Shown here in pieces: positions 12,639-23,597 of a stretch of DNA of 64,000 nt. Source of the DNA: Sepioteuthis lessoniana (taxonomy: Eukaryota; Mollusca; Cephalopoda; Myopsida; Loliginidae); NCBI GenBank assembly GCA_963585895.1, contig OY757911.1, positions 65,790,658 through 65,854,657 of the forward strand, read 5' to 3'. Within the stretch, counting starts at the first letter, position 1. Each line of letters opens with the position of its first letter. A program made the position numbers and the translations under genes. The notes under the pieces were generated by a model. That model was not told the origin of the DNA. It did not search any database and saw only the letters and a program-made list of their open reading frames with translations.

Positions 12639-13082
12639 TTGTTTAATGGCATATAAACCTTCATGAGTTATTTAAGGCCAAAGCCGTCCTTGTAGAAGAA
12701 CAGCAGTGACAGTAGTAAGTAAAGTTGGTGATCTTAGTTGAGGGCGACCAGAAGGCTCGCTTTTCAATAGCTTTTACACAAAGGTGTAGGGGATAGCGCT
12801 ATTCTTTTCCTTGGATTGCTCCACTTGATACGTACCTTATCTGACTGAGAGTCAATCAAGGAGGTATCAAGTACCATTTTTAAAGTCTTTGGTATGACGC
12901 GACCTGGGATTGAACCCAGATCTATCAGACCATTGGCAAACACTCAACCCACGAGGCCAAGCCCATAGCCTGTGGATTAGGGGCTTCATATGTTTCTCAA
13001 AGAAATTTGGCGTAATAGCGTGACTTGAGTACGAACTCACTTACTACAATGTTACAGTCTAGAACGTTAGATACTACGCCTG
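12639..13082 (-). repeat. SINE A with SINE B inside (composite)
   Basis: The left piece (12,639-12,714) is the SINE A 3' tail. The right piece (12,968-13,082) carries the SINE A tRNA head, with the reverse complement of 'gagtacgaactc' as box B. SINE B lies between them. The same arrangement with nearly the same junction occurs at 60,165-61,335. Confidence 0.75.
12715..12967 (-). repeat. SINE B (tRNA-derived)
   Basis: On the reverse strand the head reads TGGCCTCGTGGGTTGAGTG (box A region), then GGGTTCAATCCC, a perfect RNA polymerase III box B, then a GTCATACCAAAGACT link, a body with GGTACTTGATACCTCCTTG, and an end near GCTATTGAAAAGCGAGCC. Five other copies lie in the window. Confidence 0.88.
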
Positions 13083-13117
13083 AGCAATACCTGCTGTTTC
13101 AATAGGTTACAGACTTA

Positions 13118-13685
13118 AGAATTGTGAAAAAGAAGGATAAATATATGTAGATTATTAGAGAACTAAAATGTAATTATGTAATTTGACCATAGGAACAAAT
13201 GGTATATGCACAACTCAGAATCCATCGTAGAAGATGAGACGCACAAACTCCTCTGGGATTTAAAAATATAAACGGATCACCTAATCTCAGCCAGACGATC
13301 ATACCTATTGATAATCAAAAACAACAAAAAAAGAGAATTTGCTGAATTGTAAACTTTGCTGTTCCGGCTGACCACAAAGTATAACTGAAAGAACGTGAAA
13401 AGAAGGATAAGTACCTGAACCTTGGTAGGGAATTGAAAAATCTATGGAACATGAAAGTGACGGTGATACCAATGGTAATTGGTGGTCTTGGTACAATCAC
13501 CAAAGGATTGATACAAGGATTGGAGGACTTGGAATTTAAAAAAATGAGTGGCGATCATCCATACAACAATATTAAAATCGGCCAGAATACTGTGTAGATT
13601 ATTGTGGACTTGAGGACACTTCTCATTTAAACTCCAGTGAGAAACCCTCGGCTAGAGTTGGTATAAAAAGCTCTCAAAAGAGTCA
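13118..13685 (+). mobile_element. Dong-like LINE 3' end
   Basis: Contains KKDKYM (13,118), then a junction to KWYMHNSESIVEDETHKLLWD (13,208-13,270), the endonuclease region with a damaged RR(P)D (ARRSY near 13,290), the MKVTVIPMVIGGLGTITKGL block (13,450-13,515), and an ILKSARIL segment. Stops and frameshifts are frequent. It ends with the family 3' UTR at about 13,685 and is followed head to tail by another copy. Confidence 0.8.
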
Positions 13686-13689
13686 TAAT

Positions 13690-14165
13690 AAACACGGTCA
13701 CAGCAACTAGAAACAATACACACTACAACTAGAAACAATACACACTACACAAGCATCAATAAAACAAAAAATATCCAGAAGAAAGTGGGAAGAAAACCAA
13801 CTGTATGGACATTTCAAGCGACAAATAAGCGAAATCTCACATGAGAAAATTTGTACATGGCTGAGAAAGAGAAACCTTTTGAGAGAAACTGAATTTCTTC
13901 TAATCGCAGCACAAAACGGCATAAGGAAAAACTATGTCAAAGAAAATACAGATAAGATACAACAAAATAGTCAGCGTAGATTATGTAGTGATCGATACTA
14001 AACGATCTATCATATTATAAGCGAATGCAACAAAATAGCGGAAAAAGAATATAAGACTAGACACAACTTGGCGGGAAGGTAACCCACGGGAATTGTACAA
14101 GAAATTTAAATTTTACAAAGCGAACAAATGGTATATGCATAATCCAGATTTCTTTGAGGTGAGAT
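13690..14165 (+). mobile_element. Dong-like LINE internal fragment
   Basis: Reads NWEEN/QLYGHFKRQISEISHEK near 13,790, WLRKRNLLRETEFLLIAAQN near 13,858, a damaged knuckle QRRLCSDRY near 13,975 with HIISECNKIAEKEYKTRH, and KWYMHNPDFFEVR near 14,125. It breaks off at 14,165 into sequence shared with 18,610-18,700. Confidence 0.8.
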
Positions 14166-14289
14166 AATTGTAAATTTTTCACCCATGCCAGAAATATGAG
14201 CTAAAACTGAAGTAAAAATCTAGGACTTTGAACATAAATGTTCAAGACACACAAAACCTCATCAATTTGAAGAATAGCACAATACAATA
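14166..14289. repeat. Unique-looking link duplicated at 18.6 kb
   Basis: About 120 bp with over 90% apparent identity to 18,618-18,740. It joins the LINE fragment to SINE B, and the whole unit appears to have been copied (see findings). Confidence 0.75.
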
Positions 14290-14545
14290 TAGTTAGTAGG
14301 TCGGCCGACCGTGGTCGAAAGTAAATCGATTGCTCCCTTTTCAATAGCAGCCACAACGAGGTGTAAGAGCAGGGAGCTAATCCTTTCCCTCGATTGCTCC
14401 GCTTCCCATCGATTGGTACCATATAGTCCTGGGTGTTAAATAAAGAGGCATCAAGTACCATTTTTTGAGTATTTGGTATGACTCGATCTGGGATCGAACA
14501 TCGGTCTCCTGGGCCATTGGCGAACTCTCTAACCCTTATGCTTGT
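14290..14545 (-). repeat. SINE B copy
   Basis: Reverse-strand head with GCCCAGGAGACCGATGTTCGATCCCAG-type sequence, that is, a degenerate box B (TTCGATCCC) near 14,490, and the GGTACTTGATGCCTC body. Its 3' end carries a 'gaccacggtcggccgacc' variant not seen in the 40.5-kb copy. Confidence 0.82.
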
Positions 14546-14559
14546 ATATTTTATTTAAT

Positions 14560-15270
14560 TTCTACCCGTTTCTATTATAGCATATTAAGGTAACTGAGTA
14601 AATATTTGAAGCCAATTAACAATTAAATGCAGATCATTCTGTTGTGAAGAATGCATAATTCGTTATGGTATGATTAGATATTAGAAAAATGGGGTAAACG
14701 TTCTACACAAGTGAACTAATCTATGAGACAAGTTTGTAAACTGTCACAGCGTAGAAGGCATCCAGTATCATAATCAACTAAATTCAGATTTGTACAGCTC
14801 ATGTTCATAGAAAGGGAACATCTGATGAGAATCGCAACTGGTATTTGATATGGACTTATTAACCAACAGATTATTTGAGATGCGGAATATACAATATTAT
14901 TATGAATATTATTTATCGCTTGTAATCAGTGCATATGTCCTTTGGAAAATTATCGATTACAAACAAATTCTGAGATAAGGTTCCACACAATGGTGACCCA
15001 TTACGTCAAAAATCAATGCTTGGAACACACTTTGTCTACATATTCCCAAGAGAAATTCCAAATTGGTTTGCAAGTTGGAATTGCTCCAGTACTCCACAGC
15101 AATATCTTTTCATCCATTTCCAAACGAATTCCTGCGGAATGAAAAGAGATGGAACATACTGAAGATCCTCAAAGTTACAAGAAGTCAAGATCTTAAAGCT
15201 ATAACAACAGTAAAATAACATGATATATAAAAATATATCTGTCTCACTTTCTATATATATATATATATAA
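14560..15270. other. No gene recognised
   Basis: AT-rich and apparently single-copy within the window. A short (TA)n lies at about 15,253-15,270. Nothing else can be supported. Confidence 0.4.
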
Positions 15271-15271
15271 T

Positions 15272-15600
15272 TTTTATCTAACGAGTTTTTCACATGAGTT
15301 TAATTGGTGATTTCCCTCTGAAATCTGAGTGACATTAAGTCTCCTGACATCTCTAGGATCTTCATAGGCGATCTTAACCGTGTATATGTATATATTCTGG
15401 ATAGTTTCCATTCTTCTTCTGATCTCTAATTTCCCCATTACCCATAACCCATTCACCCATTCCCCCTTTTAAGCTTTTGGATGTCATTTCAAGCACATCA
15501 GCTACAATTGTTATCACCATTAACTTGATGTTCCATAGATTTTTAGCTCCGCAGCAAGATCCATGTATTTGTTAATCTTTTCGTTTTTTTTATTCGCTTC
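15272..15600 (-). mobile_element. Dong-like LINE 3' end, reverse
   Basis: On the reverse strand: EKINKYMDLAAELKIYGT near 15,590, a decayed VIPIVIGAL block, LEIRRRMETIQN near 15,420, a VRRLNVTQISEG region near 15,330, and the 3' UTR phrase 'gtgaaaaactcgt' at 15,283. Decayed. Confidence 0.75.
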
Positions 15601-15784
15601 GAAAAATATAAGACTCTAGGGCCAAGCATGGTTTCGAAGCCATAATTACCACTATCCAGAGTGCCCCAGTTGTATTATAAAAAGTAAAAAAAAAACAAAA
15701 AAAAACATAACTTTATTGGTTTTACGTCACATTATGGGTATGCCAAGTAAAGGTATAATATTATCGTATTTTCCAGAAATACCC

Positions 15785-16181
15785 GGCATTGCCCTGGCTT
15801 TGGCTCTAGAATACACCGGCATTATCTCTGCAGAGAGGTACGACTCCCACAACGAGTGTCCAAGATATGACACTAAAAAATTGATCGTGAGGCTCCAGTA
15901 ATGCTGGAGTACTCCTTCGTTGTCATCGCTCCCAGGTCTACTCAGGCCCAGATGAGTAGCACTTAATAGGGTCCTATCTATGGGTTAAATAGAACTAAAC
16001 TGTAATTACGCTTAACTGAATTGTTTGAAATTAACTGTTGTTTTCATTTAACTGTGTGTGACCAAAAAAAAACTGTACTTATGTTAAACTGAATTGTTTG
16101 AAATAGAACATTTTTGACATTTAACTCTGTGTAAACAAAACTGTCCTCATACTTAACTGAATTGTTTTAAACTTTCACCTT
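15785..16181 (+). repeat. Element C copy
   Basis: Forward copy with body phrases 'ctctgcagag', 'gtgaggctccagtaatgctgg' and 'agggtcctatctatgggtt', followed by about three A/T-rich monomers (ACTGAATTGTTTGAAAT). The shared 3' tail is missing because SINE B follows directly at 16,182. Confidence 0.85.
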
Positions 16182-16425
16182 AGTTGGTGATCAAAAGGCT
16201 CCCTTTTCAATAGCTACTACACCGAGGTGTTGAAGAGGATACTACTCTATTTCGTGGATTGCTCCACTATAATCTTGATTCTTACTTTGTAATGCTGAGT
16301 GTTAAGCAAGGAGGTATCAAGTACCATTTTCTGAGTCTTTGGTATGACTCAACCTGGGATTGAACCCTGGCCTACCGGACCACTGACGAACACACTACTC
16401 ATTAGGCCAATCGCCGGGAAATTTT
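16182..16425 (-). repeat. SINE B copy
   Basis: Reverse-strand head with an intact box B: GGGTTCAATCCC region near 16,350, and TGGCCTAATGAGTAGTGTG near 16,400. The 3' end sits exactly at the truncated end of element C. Confidence 0.87.
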
Positions 16426-16429
16426 AACA

Positions 16430-17820
16430 AAATGAATTAATTCGGTGTTAAATGATCCGAAAAGGGTTGATACGCCGTAAAACAAAACAACGAAGCAACC
16501 GGCCTTGTCCAAAGATCAAAATACTTTAAAATATAAATATACAGCATTTCTTAATACTTTTTCCAACAAAGCACAAATCGGGCTTGTAAGGTGTTGGGCT
16601 TGAATTAATGATTTCATACTCATTTTCGCTGGCAACGTACAATTCTTTTTTATTTAGACAATAGCACAAAATTAGTTGATTTGATGTGTCATCATGCGAA
16701 AAAAATTATTTTCGAAATTTAAAATTTTATATTTTCGCAAAAAAATCTCATTCCTTTTTTAAGATATTTCACCAAAGAATTTATCAAGAAGAAATAATCA
16801 ATTGATCTCCGATAGAATATCAAAATCGGGATGTTTTTTTGCCAAAAGAATTTTACAATACATATTTGGAGGTATTATTCTCAGGTGTCAACTAACTTGA
16901 AAACTGCGTATTCATACTTAATTAACAAGCACTTCTATGTATGTTTAATGAAAAGGTGATCTGTGTTAAAATATGGAAATGAATGAATAAATAAGACAAA
17001 AGAAACCGAACATATATAAAAATAACTAATTTCAATATATGTTTCTTTTCCTTTGAAGGAAGGAATTTCTGATCTTCTGAAACAGATATGAAAGCTATTT
17101 GCTTCGAATGTTACGCAATAGATTGTGGAATTCTATTATTGACCTGTAGTGTAGAATTTGAATAAGTCCAAAACGTCTGAAAATCACGTGGTGTTGAAAA
17201 ACACCGTTGGAAGAACGGTGGATTCGATATCATACGAAAGCCAGGCTGTCATTGTATGCGAGAGATCATATGACCCGAAAGTTTAATGGTTAGGAAATAG
17301 TATCAGTTGAGAAGTAGCGCTCAAATGGAGCGGTTAGGTTCCACTTATGCTCGACAAATCCTCGTAAACATCACGAGGGGTGAAGAAATTGAGGTGTCAA
17401 AGAAAAAAGTTGGGTATGCACAAAAATGGTGTTCGTACAGGAAGAAAGAGGTCAGTTGACAAGATCAAGGGGAGGAGATATGGGCTAGCCAATATAGAAG
17501 ATTCGCAATTATAATGTAGAAGGTAAAACAACGAAGGAATATATAACAGTGAAAAAATATTTCTTGTCTATGAAGAAGTTATTTACACTGTATAAACACG
17601 TAGACATAATATCTTTTAAAATAACTTCGAAAAGCAGGAAATTAGAAATTGAGATTGATATTTTTACTCAAACAAATAAAATTTATCGCAATGACAGAAA
17701 TATATTCTCAAGAATAATCCATAAAAATACATTCTAGACACACTTTTGTCCTGCAAAATATAATTTTAAATTGTAAAACTTCTAATCCAAGAATCAACAA
17801 AAAAGAAAAAGATTTAGTTT
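16430..17820. other. No gene recognised
   Basis: AT-rich to about 17,100. From 17,120 to 17,520 it is more GC-rich, with a small inverted repeat (ACACCGTT...AACGGTG near 17,199-17,220), which could be an eroded element. I cannot name it. Confidence 0.35.
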
Positions 17821-17824
17821 TAAT

Positions 17825-17971
17825 GCTTTTAAAAAACGAATAAAACAAACAAACAAAAAAAAAAAAAACAATAACCCAAAACAAAAAGTTAACAAAAATG
17901 AAAATTAAACGAAAAAAACAAAAAAAAACAAAAACAAAACAAACAAAACAAACCAAGACAAAAACAAAAAA
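17825..17971. repeat. A-rich (AAAAC)n tract
   Basis: Imperfect AAAAAC/AAACAAAACA repeats directly 5' of element C. Confidence 0.85.
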
Positions 17972-18460
17972 AGCTGATGTCCCAGTGGGCTGGGGCTGTA
18001 GAATACATCGACTACATCTCTGCAGAGTGGGTACGACTCTTCCATCGAATGTCCTGTTTACGATACTAAACGATCTGATGGTGAGGTTCCAGTAATGCTA
18101 GAGCTTTGGGGGATGTTGAGTACCCTTTCATTGCCATCACTCTCAGGTCCACTCTAGTCCTGAGTGGTAGTACCTGATTGAGTCTTATCTATGGGTTAAA
18201 TAGAAGTGTTTGACATTTAAACTGTACTTATGCTAATTGCTTGAAATTGAACTGTTTTTATATTTTTACATTTCAATGTGTGTATCTACTAAACCCTACT
18301 TATACAAAACTAAATTGTTTGAAATATAACTGTCTTGACATTTTAACTATATTTTTATAGTAAACTAAATTGTTTGAAAAATAACTGTTTTTATGTATAA
18401 AAATGGAATTAGCATTAAATAACCTACAATAGTTGATATGCCATAAAACCAAACAAAACC
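17972..18460 (+). repeat. Element C copy with complete 3' tail
   Basis: Begins with the hairpin start in mutated form (CCCAGTGGGCTGGGGCTGTA), then body, three to four A/T-rich monomers, and the complete shared tail GCATTAAATAACCTAC...GTTGATATGCC followed by AAACCAAACAAAACC. Confidence 0.9.
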
Positions 18461-18538
18461 AAAACCAAAAGAAAAAACTTAAGATGGGATTTAAAAAAAC
18501 ATTTGACTAAAAAGCACCGATTTAAAATGAAACAAATC

Positions 18539-18813
18539 CACGGGAATTGTACAAGAAATTTAAATTTTACAAAGCGAACAAATGGTACATGCATAACCCA
18601 GATTTCTTTGAGGTGAGATAATTGTAAATTTCTCATCCACGCCAGAAATACGTACTCAAACTGAAATAAAAATCTAGGACTTTGAACATAAATGTTCAAG
18701 ACACACAAAACCTCATCACTTTGAAGAATAGCACAATACAATATAGTAAGTAGGTCGGCTGACCGTGGTCGAAGGTGACTTGATTGCTCCCTTTTCAATA
18801 GCAACCACACCAA
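18539..18813 (-). repeat. Retrocopy: SINE B piece plus downstream flank
   Basis: On the reverse strand this begins with a 5'-truncated SINE B (GCTATTGAAAAGGGAGCAA) and continues through the same ~120-bp link and antisense Dong-like LINE piece found at 14,085-14,360. It is flanked by a 20-bp direct repeat differing at one position (18,519-18,538 and 18,814-18,833; core AAATGAAACAAATC). Confidence 0.75.
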
Positions 18814-18899
18814 GATTTCAAATGAAACAAATCTTATAAATGCTAAGAAGCCCTTTTCAATATTAGTCATACATTCAAATTCATTAAAAGTTACTTTTA

Positions 18900-19045
18900 T
18901 AAGCTGGGTGAGAGAGAGGGAGACATATAGAGAGAGAGAGAGAGAGGGAAAGGGAGACAGACAGACAGACAGACAGAGGTATGGACACATAAAATGCGGG
19001 TGGAATGTTTGTGGGATGTGTGTGTTGGTGTGTTTAAGTATTAGA
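18900..19045. repeat. GA/CAGA-rich simple repeat
   Basis: (GA)n, (GACA)n and GTGT-rich short repeats. The SLSLS open frame on the other strand is an artefact. Confidence 0.85.
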
Positions 19046-19347
19046 ACCAACTCGACAATAAACCAATAGGTGACAAAAATTCACTGAAAACTTGTACTGA
19101 GGTTGAGTTTATAGTAATAAATCATTGTACTATTAATTTGAACATTGGGGAAAATACTGATATAGAATTGCTTCCAATGTCTCGAAGGAGAGACCTTTGT
19201 TGATTGATACTCAGTGACCTTAAATGGATTCTGACATCAATTTAACGTAACCTCTTTCACTCTCGGAAGCATTGTAAGACTTCTTGGTAAAGAATAATGT
19301 CAATAGGTCTTGGTTTTTTAGCCGGAATATTACATGTACAAATACCT

Positions 19348-19350
<3 letters not shown>
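19046..19350. other. No gene recognised
   Basis: Nothing that can be named. Confidence 0.4.

Positions 19351-19396
<46 letters not shown>
19351..19396. repeat. (TA)n microsatellite
   Basis: About 22 TA units. Confidence 0.97.
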
Positions 19397-19401
<5 letters not shown>

Positions 19402-19573
19402 AAATGAATATATATTAGATTTATGTATTTGATGACATGGAATTTAGTATGCGACACCTGGGTTCATTATTATTTTATAATAACTTTATTCTAAATATTG
19501 AGCACTTCCATATTACATTGTACTTAGTTCGCCACAGATTATATTGCACTTGGTTTGCCACAAACCCACAAAG

Positions 19574-19812
19574 GTTTGGTTTGGTTTCTTTGTTTAATGG
19601 CATATCAACCTTTGGAGGTTATTTAATGCCAAAGCCATTCTCCTAGAAGAACAGTAGTGGTACTATTTAACCCATAGCTAGGAGGATAAGGGAGTTCATA
19701 CCTTTCCCAAGGGTATTTGCCCGAAAGTGAACATAATAGCGCTACTGGAGTACGAACTCGCTTACTACGATTCCGCTGTCCATCGCTTTAACCATTACAA
19801 CACGAGGACACC
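19574..19812 (-). repeat. SINE A, best-preserved copy with 16-bp TSD
   Basis: A full-length 239-bp reverse-strand SINE A. It is flanked by perfect 16-bp duplications (CCACAAACCCACAAAG at 19,558-19,573 and 19,813-19,828). From its 5' end on the reverse strand it has a tRNA-like head (GTGTTGTAATGGTTAAAGCG as box A, GAGTTCGTACTCC as box B), a central body containing AAATACCCTTGGGAAAGGTA, and a 3' tail with GGCATTAAATAACCTCC and GGTTGATATGCC that can fold as a hairpin, ending in ACCAAACCAAACC. It is the type copy for the family names used here. Confidence 0.95.
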
Positions 19813-19852
19813 CCACAAACCCACAAAGTGATTTAGTGACGACCAACACTGT

Positions 19853-19855
<3 letters not shown>

Positions 19856-19912
<57 letters not shown>
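19856..19912. repeat. (TA)n microsatellite
   Basis: TA repeat with one GTA break, right of the SINE A TSD. Confidence 0.97.
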
Positions 19913-19917
<5 letters not shown>

Positions 19918-20757
19918 CGGTGTGAGTTTTTTTTTTACTAACAAGAAGATACTAAGCTCTGATCTTAAACAAAGAATAGCTTATTGATCCCAGGTAGAGC
20001 GCAAATATTCTGTGTTCCGACGTAGAAATATAATTCCATACAAACATATATAATCTTTCCATTTTTAAGGGTTACTACGCTATGAAAAAGAACACTCGCA
20101 CAAATACGTATATGTTTTACACATTGTATATTGCGGCTCACTCCGAAATCAAAGCTTTCTAGGAATGTCTTGGCTTAGAATTGCTTAGAAAGTTCTTTGT
20201 AGTCCAAACAGCAAATATAATTGGTATCTACAGGAGCATTTCACAGGTTTATGAAAGTCTTTAGATTGAAATTAATCAGAAAGATCCTATTTGCTCAGAA
20301 AGTAAATGAATTTACCTAAAAGGCTAACTCAATAAAGAAAATTATTATGTTTAATTAGCCAGGAAAAATTTTTTTAAATCTTTGGGCAGCATTTACCACA
20401 CCTGAAATCTCGTTTCACCTTTTTATTAGGCTTTTATATGATTAAAAATAGATAGAAAGATCGATGAAATACATGATAACATAATAGACTATAATGATAA
20501 AAATTGTTGAAGTGGAAGACTTTTAAAAAGAAATTTAATAAACAATATTTGTTGCATTGGACACTTTCAATTTGCATGTTTGGAATTTTTTTTGCTATAA
20601 TTTTGGTTAACTTTGGAAAGAAGTGGGATTTCAAAGTATTCGTTCTCCCTCAAAACGTGCTAGTCAGGGAAAAAATTTCAAAGCACTAGCAGAATGTGTT
20701 TTTTAACAAATTGTGGTTAAGGATATTATTTTTATCTGGAGCAACGCAGGTTACTTT
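19913..20757. other. No gene recognised
   Basis: AT-rich, not similar to other parts of the window. No coding signal. Confidence 0.4.
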
Positions 20758-20758
20758 A

Positions 20759-20835
<77 letters not shown>

Positions 20836-20838
20836 TTC
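20758..20838. repeat. (TA)n microsatellite
   Basis: About 38 TA units with one GTA break. Confidence 0.97.
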
Positions 20839-21141
20839 TAATTGTGTATATATGTGAGCACGCGTGTGTGCTGTCATAATAAGACTTTTAAAGTATTCTA
20901 TTTTTCGCTTTTATGTGACTCGACAAATACTATGTAGTGAATGAGTAAAATATCTATTTGAAACTTTTATGCTGGTGTCTTTTATGCTGGTGTAGATGCC
21001 ATAGTTCAAACTGAACCAATTTTCTTAGCCCAAATTTCAGTATATCATCACCTTGGAGATTCATATATCACGATACTAGTAAAATTTGGGCGTTTGTGTT
21101 GATATCAGTGAGCGTAATTTTGCGTGTGGGTTTGTGTGTGT

Positions 21142-22110
<969 letters not shown>

Positions 22111-22299
22111 AGAGAGAATTAAATGATAGAAACTTAGCCCTCTTCGCATATATATACACATATGAATTGCAGGATCTGAGACTCAGAGGTATAAATTTTG
22201 GTCACCTCAAATAACAAAAAACAAAAAAACAAAAAACAAAAAAAAATCCTGGCATATAACTTGAAAGGAAAAATCCAGATAATAACCATTATCATTTTC

Positions 22300-22515
22300 T
22301 TTTGATTTTTATTGCTCTCTTTCTCTCTCTTTCTCTCCGTCTCACTCTCTTTCTCTCTCTTTCTTTCTTCCTCTCTCTCTCTCTCTCTTTCTCTCTCTCT
22401 ATTTCTTTCTTTCTCTTTCTCTCTCCCCCTCGCTTTCTTTCTTTCTTTCTTTCTTTTTTTCTCTCTCTTTCTCTCTCACTCTTTCTTTCTCACTCTCTCT
22501 GTATTTTTCTCACTG
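22300..22515. repeat. Polypyrimidine (CT/CTTT)n tract
   Basis: Over 200 bases of almost pure C/T on the + strand, the mirror of the purine tract on its left. All long SLSLF open frames are artefacts. Confidence 0.95.
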
Positions 22516-23394
22516 TTTTTGAGTAAGTATTCTGGCGCGAGTTAAAAGACATTATATAACTCAACTAGTCAAATTCAGCGTCCCAGTGAATCAGATCATG
22601 GCAAAACACCAACAGCGAATTAAATGAGATGAAAGAACGAATGAATATAGGAAAAGATAACCCTAAAGACTTATCAGACACGCAGTCTTAATAATTCCAA
22701 CTGTACAGTAATTGCTATATGTTGATCGTTGTACGTACGTTGAATATTTGAGATGAATTCATTTGTATTTCATCGTGGTTTTTAACAGAAAATACCGATT
22801 TATTTACAAAGGATTTGTCAGAGAATTAGCAAAAATGTACTGTTGTAAGGATTACATCACTCGGCTGCAGAAAATGTCCGCTATTTGACGCTTGCTGATA
22901 CAAAAGACCTCCCATGTCTTTCATATTGTACAGCTATTGGCTACTAGAATGCATGTCCAAGTTATCATATGAAAAAAAGACTTTTAAAGTTAAATTATTT
23001 TTCTACCTCGGCAACTAAAGAGCATACTTATGCCTTGATCCCCCAACTCATGTTTTAGCACACGATTGCATTTCTCAAACATGAAGATCTTTAATATTTC
23101 CATTTTCTTTCATACTTAAGTATATTAACAACTTTATAATTCAACAAAAAACTCATTAGAACAGATCTCTACAATACACTCTTTATGTACTATTTTAGCG
23201 TTTCATGTCATTTTTGTATCATCACAGTTAAGTTTATTCGGGCAATAAAATGGTCTTGTTGATTTAACGCGAACTGTTTTTGCATTGTTCTTCAGAGAGA
23301 AGATAAAACTATGAGACATTTTCTCTTCTATAAGTGTCTAAATTGTTTCTCACACGAAAACAAAGTTCTGTCGTCGGTAATATAAATTGTGGAC
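22516..23394. other. Repeat-poor stretch, no gene
   Basis: No coding region or known element recognised on either strand. Confidence 0.4.
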
Positions 23395-23597
23395 AAGCCT
23401 GTTTGTGTTTTCCTTTGGGCTAATGCCCTTAAGAAAGGCGTAAATCAATCTGCTCTTACGCCAACAATAAGTAAATATTAGGGTAGATTGGGTTCTCTAG
23501 CTTTGCTTAGGCAACCAGTCAAAGAGATGAAAAACTGGATTCAAACCAGCTTTACTCTGTTTAAAATCGACCCATTGGGTAAATATGTACACTTTTT
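23395..23597 (+). repeat. SINE F, degenerate
   Basis: Old forward copy of the family best seen at 54,515-54,803. Matching phrases include AATGCCCTTAAGAAAGGCG, 'ttaggcaaccagtc', a GATTCAAACCAGCTTTACTCTG stretch matching 'attcaaacctgttaaactccg', and 'gggtaaatatg'. Confidence 0.65.

Noticed and set aside
12895..12967. Possible tRNA gene on the reverse strand (clear box A and B)
   Set aside because: The acceptor and anticodon stems do not close, and the same head begins every SINE B copy.
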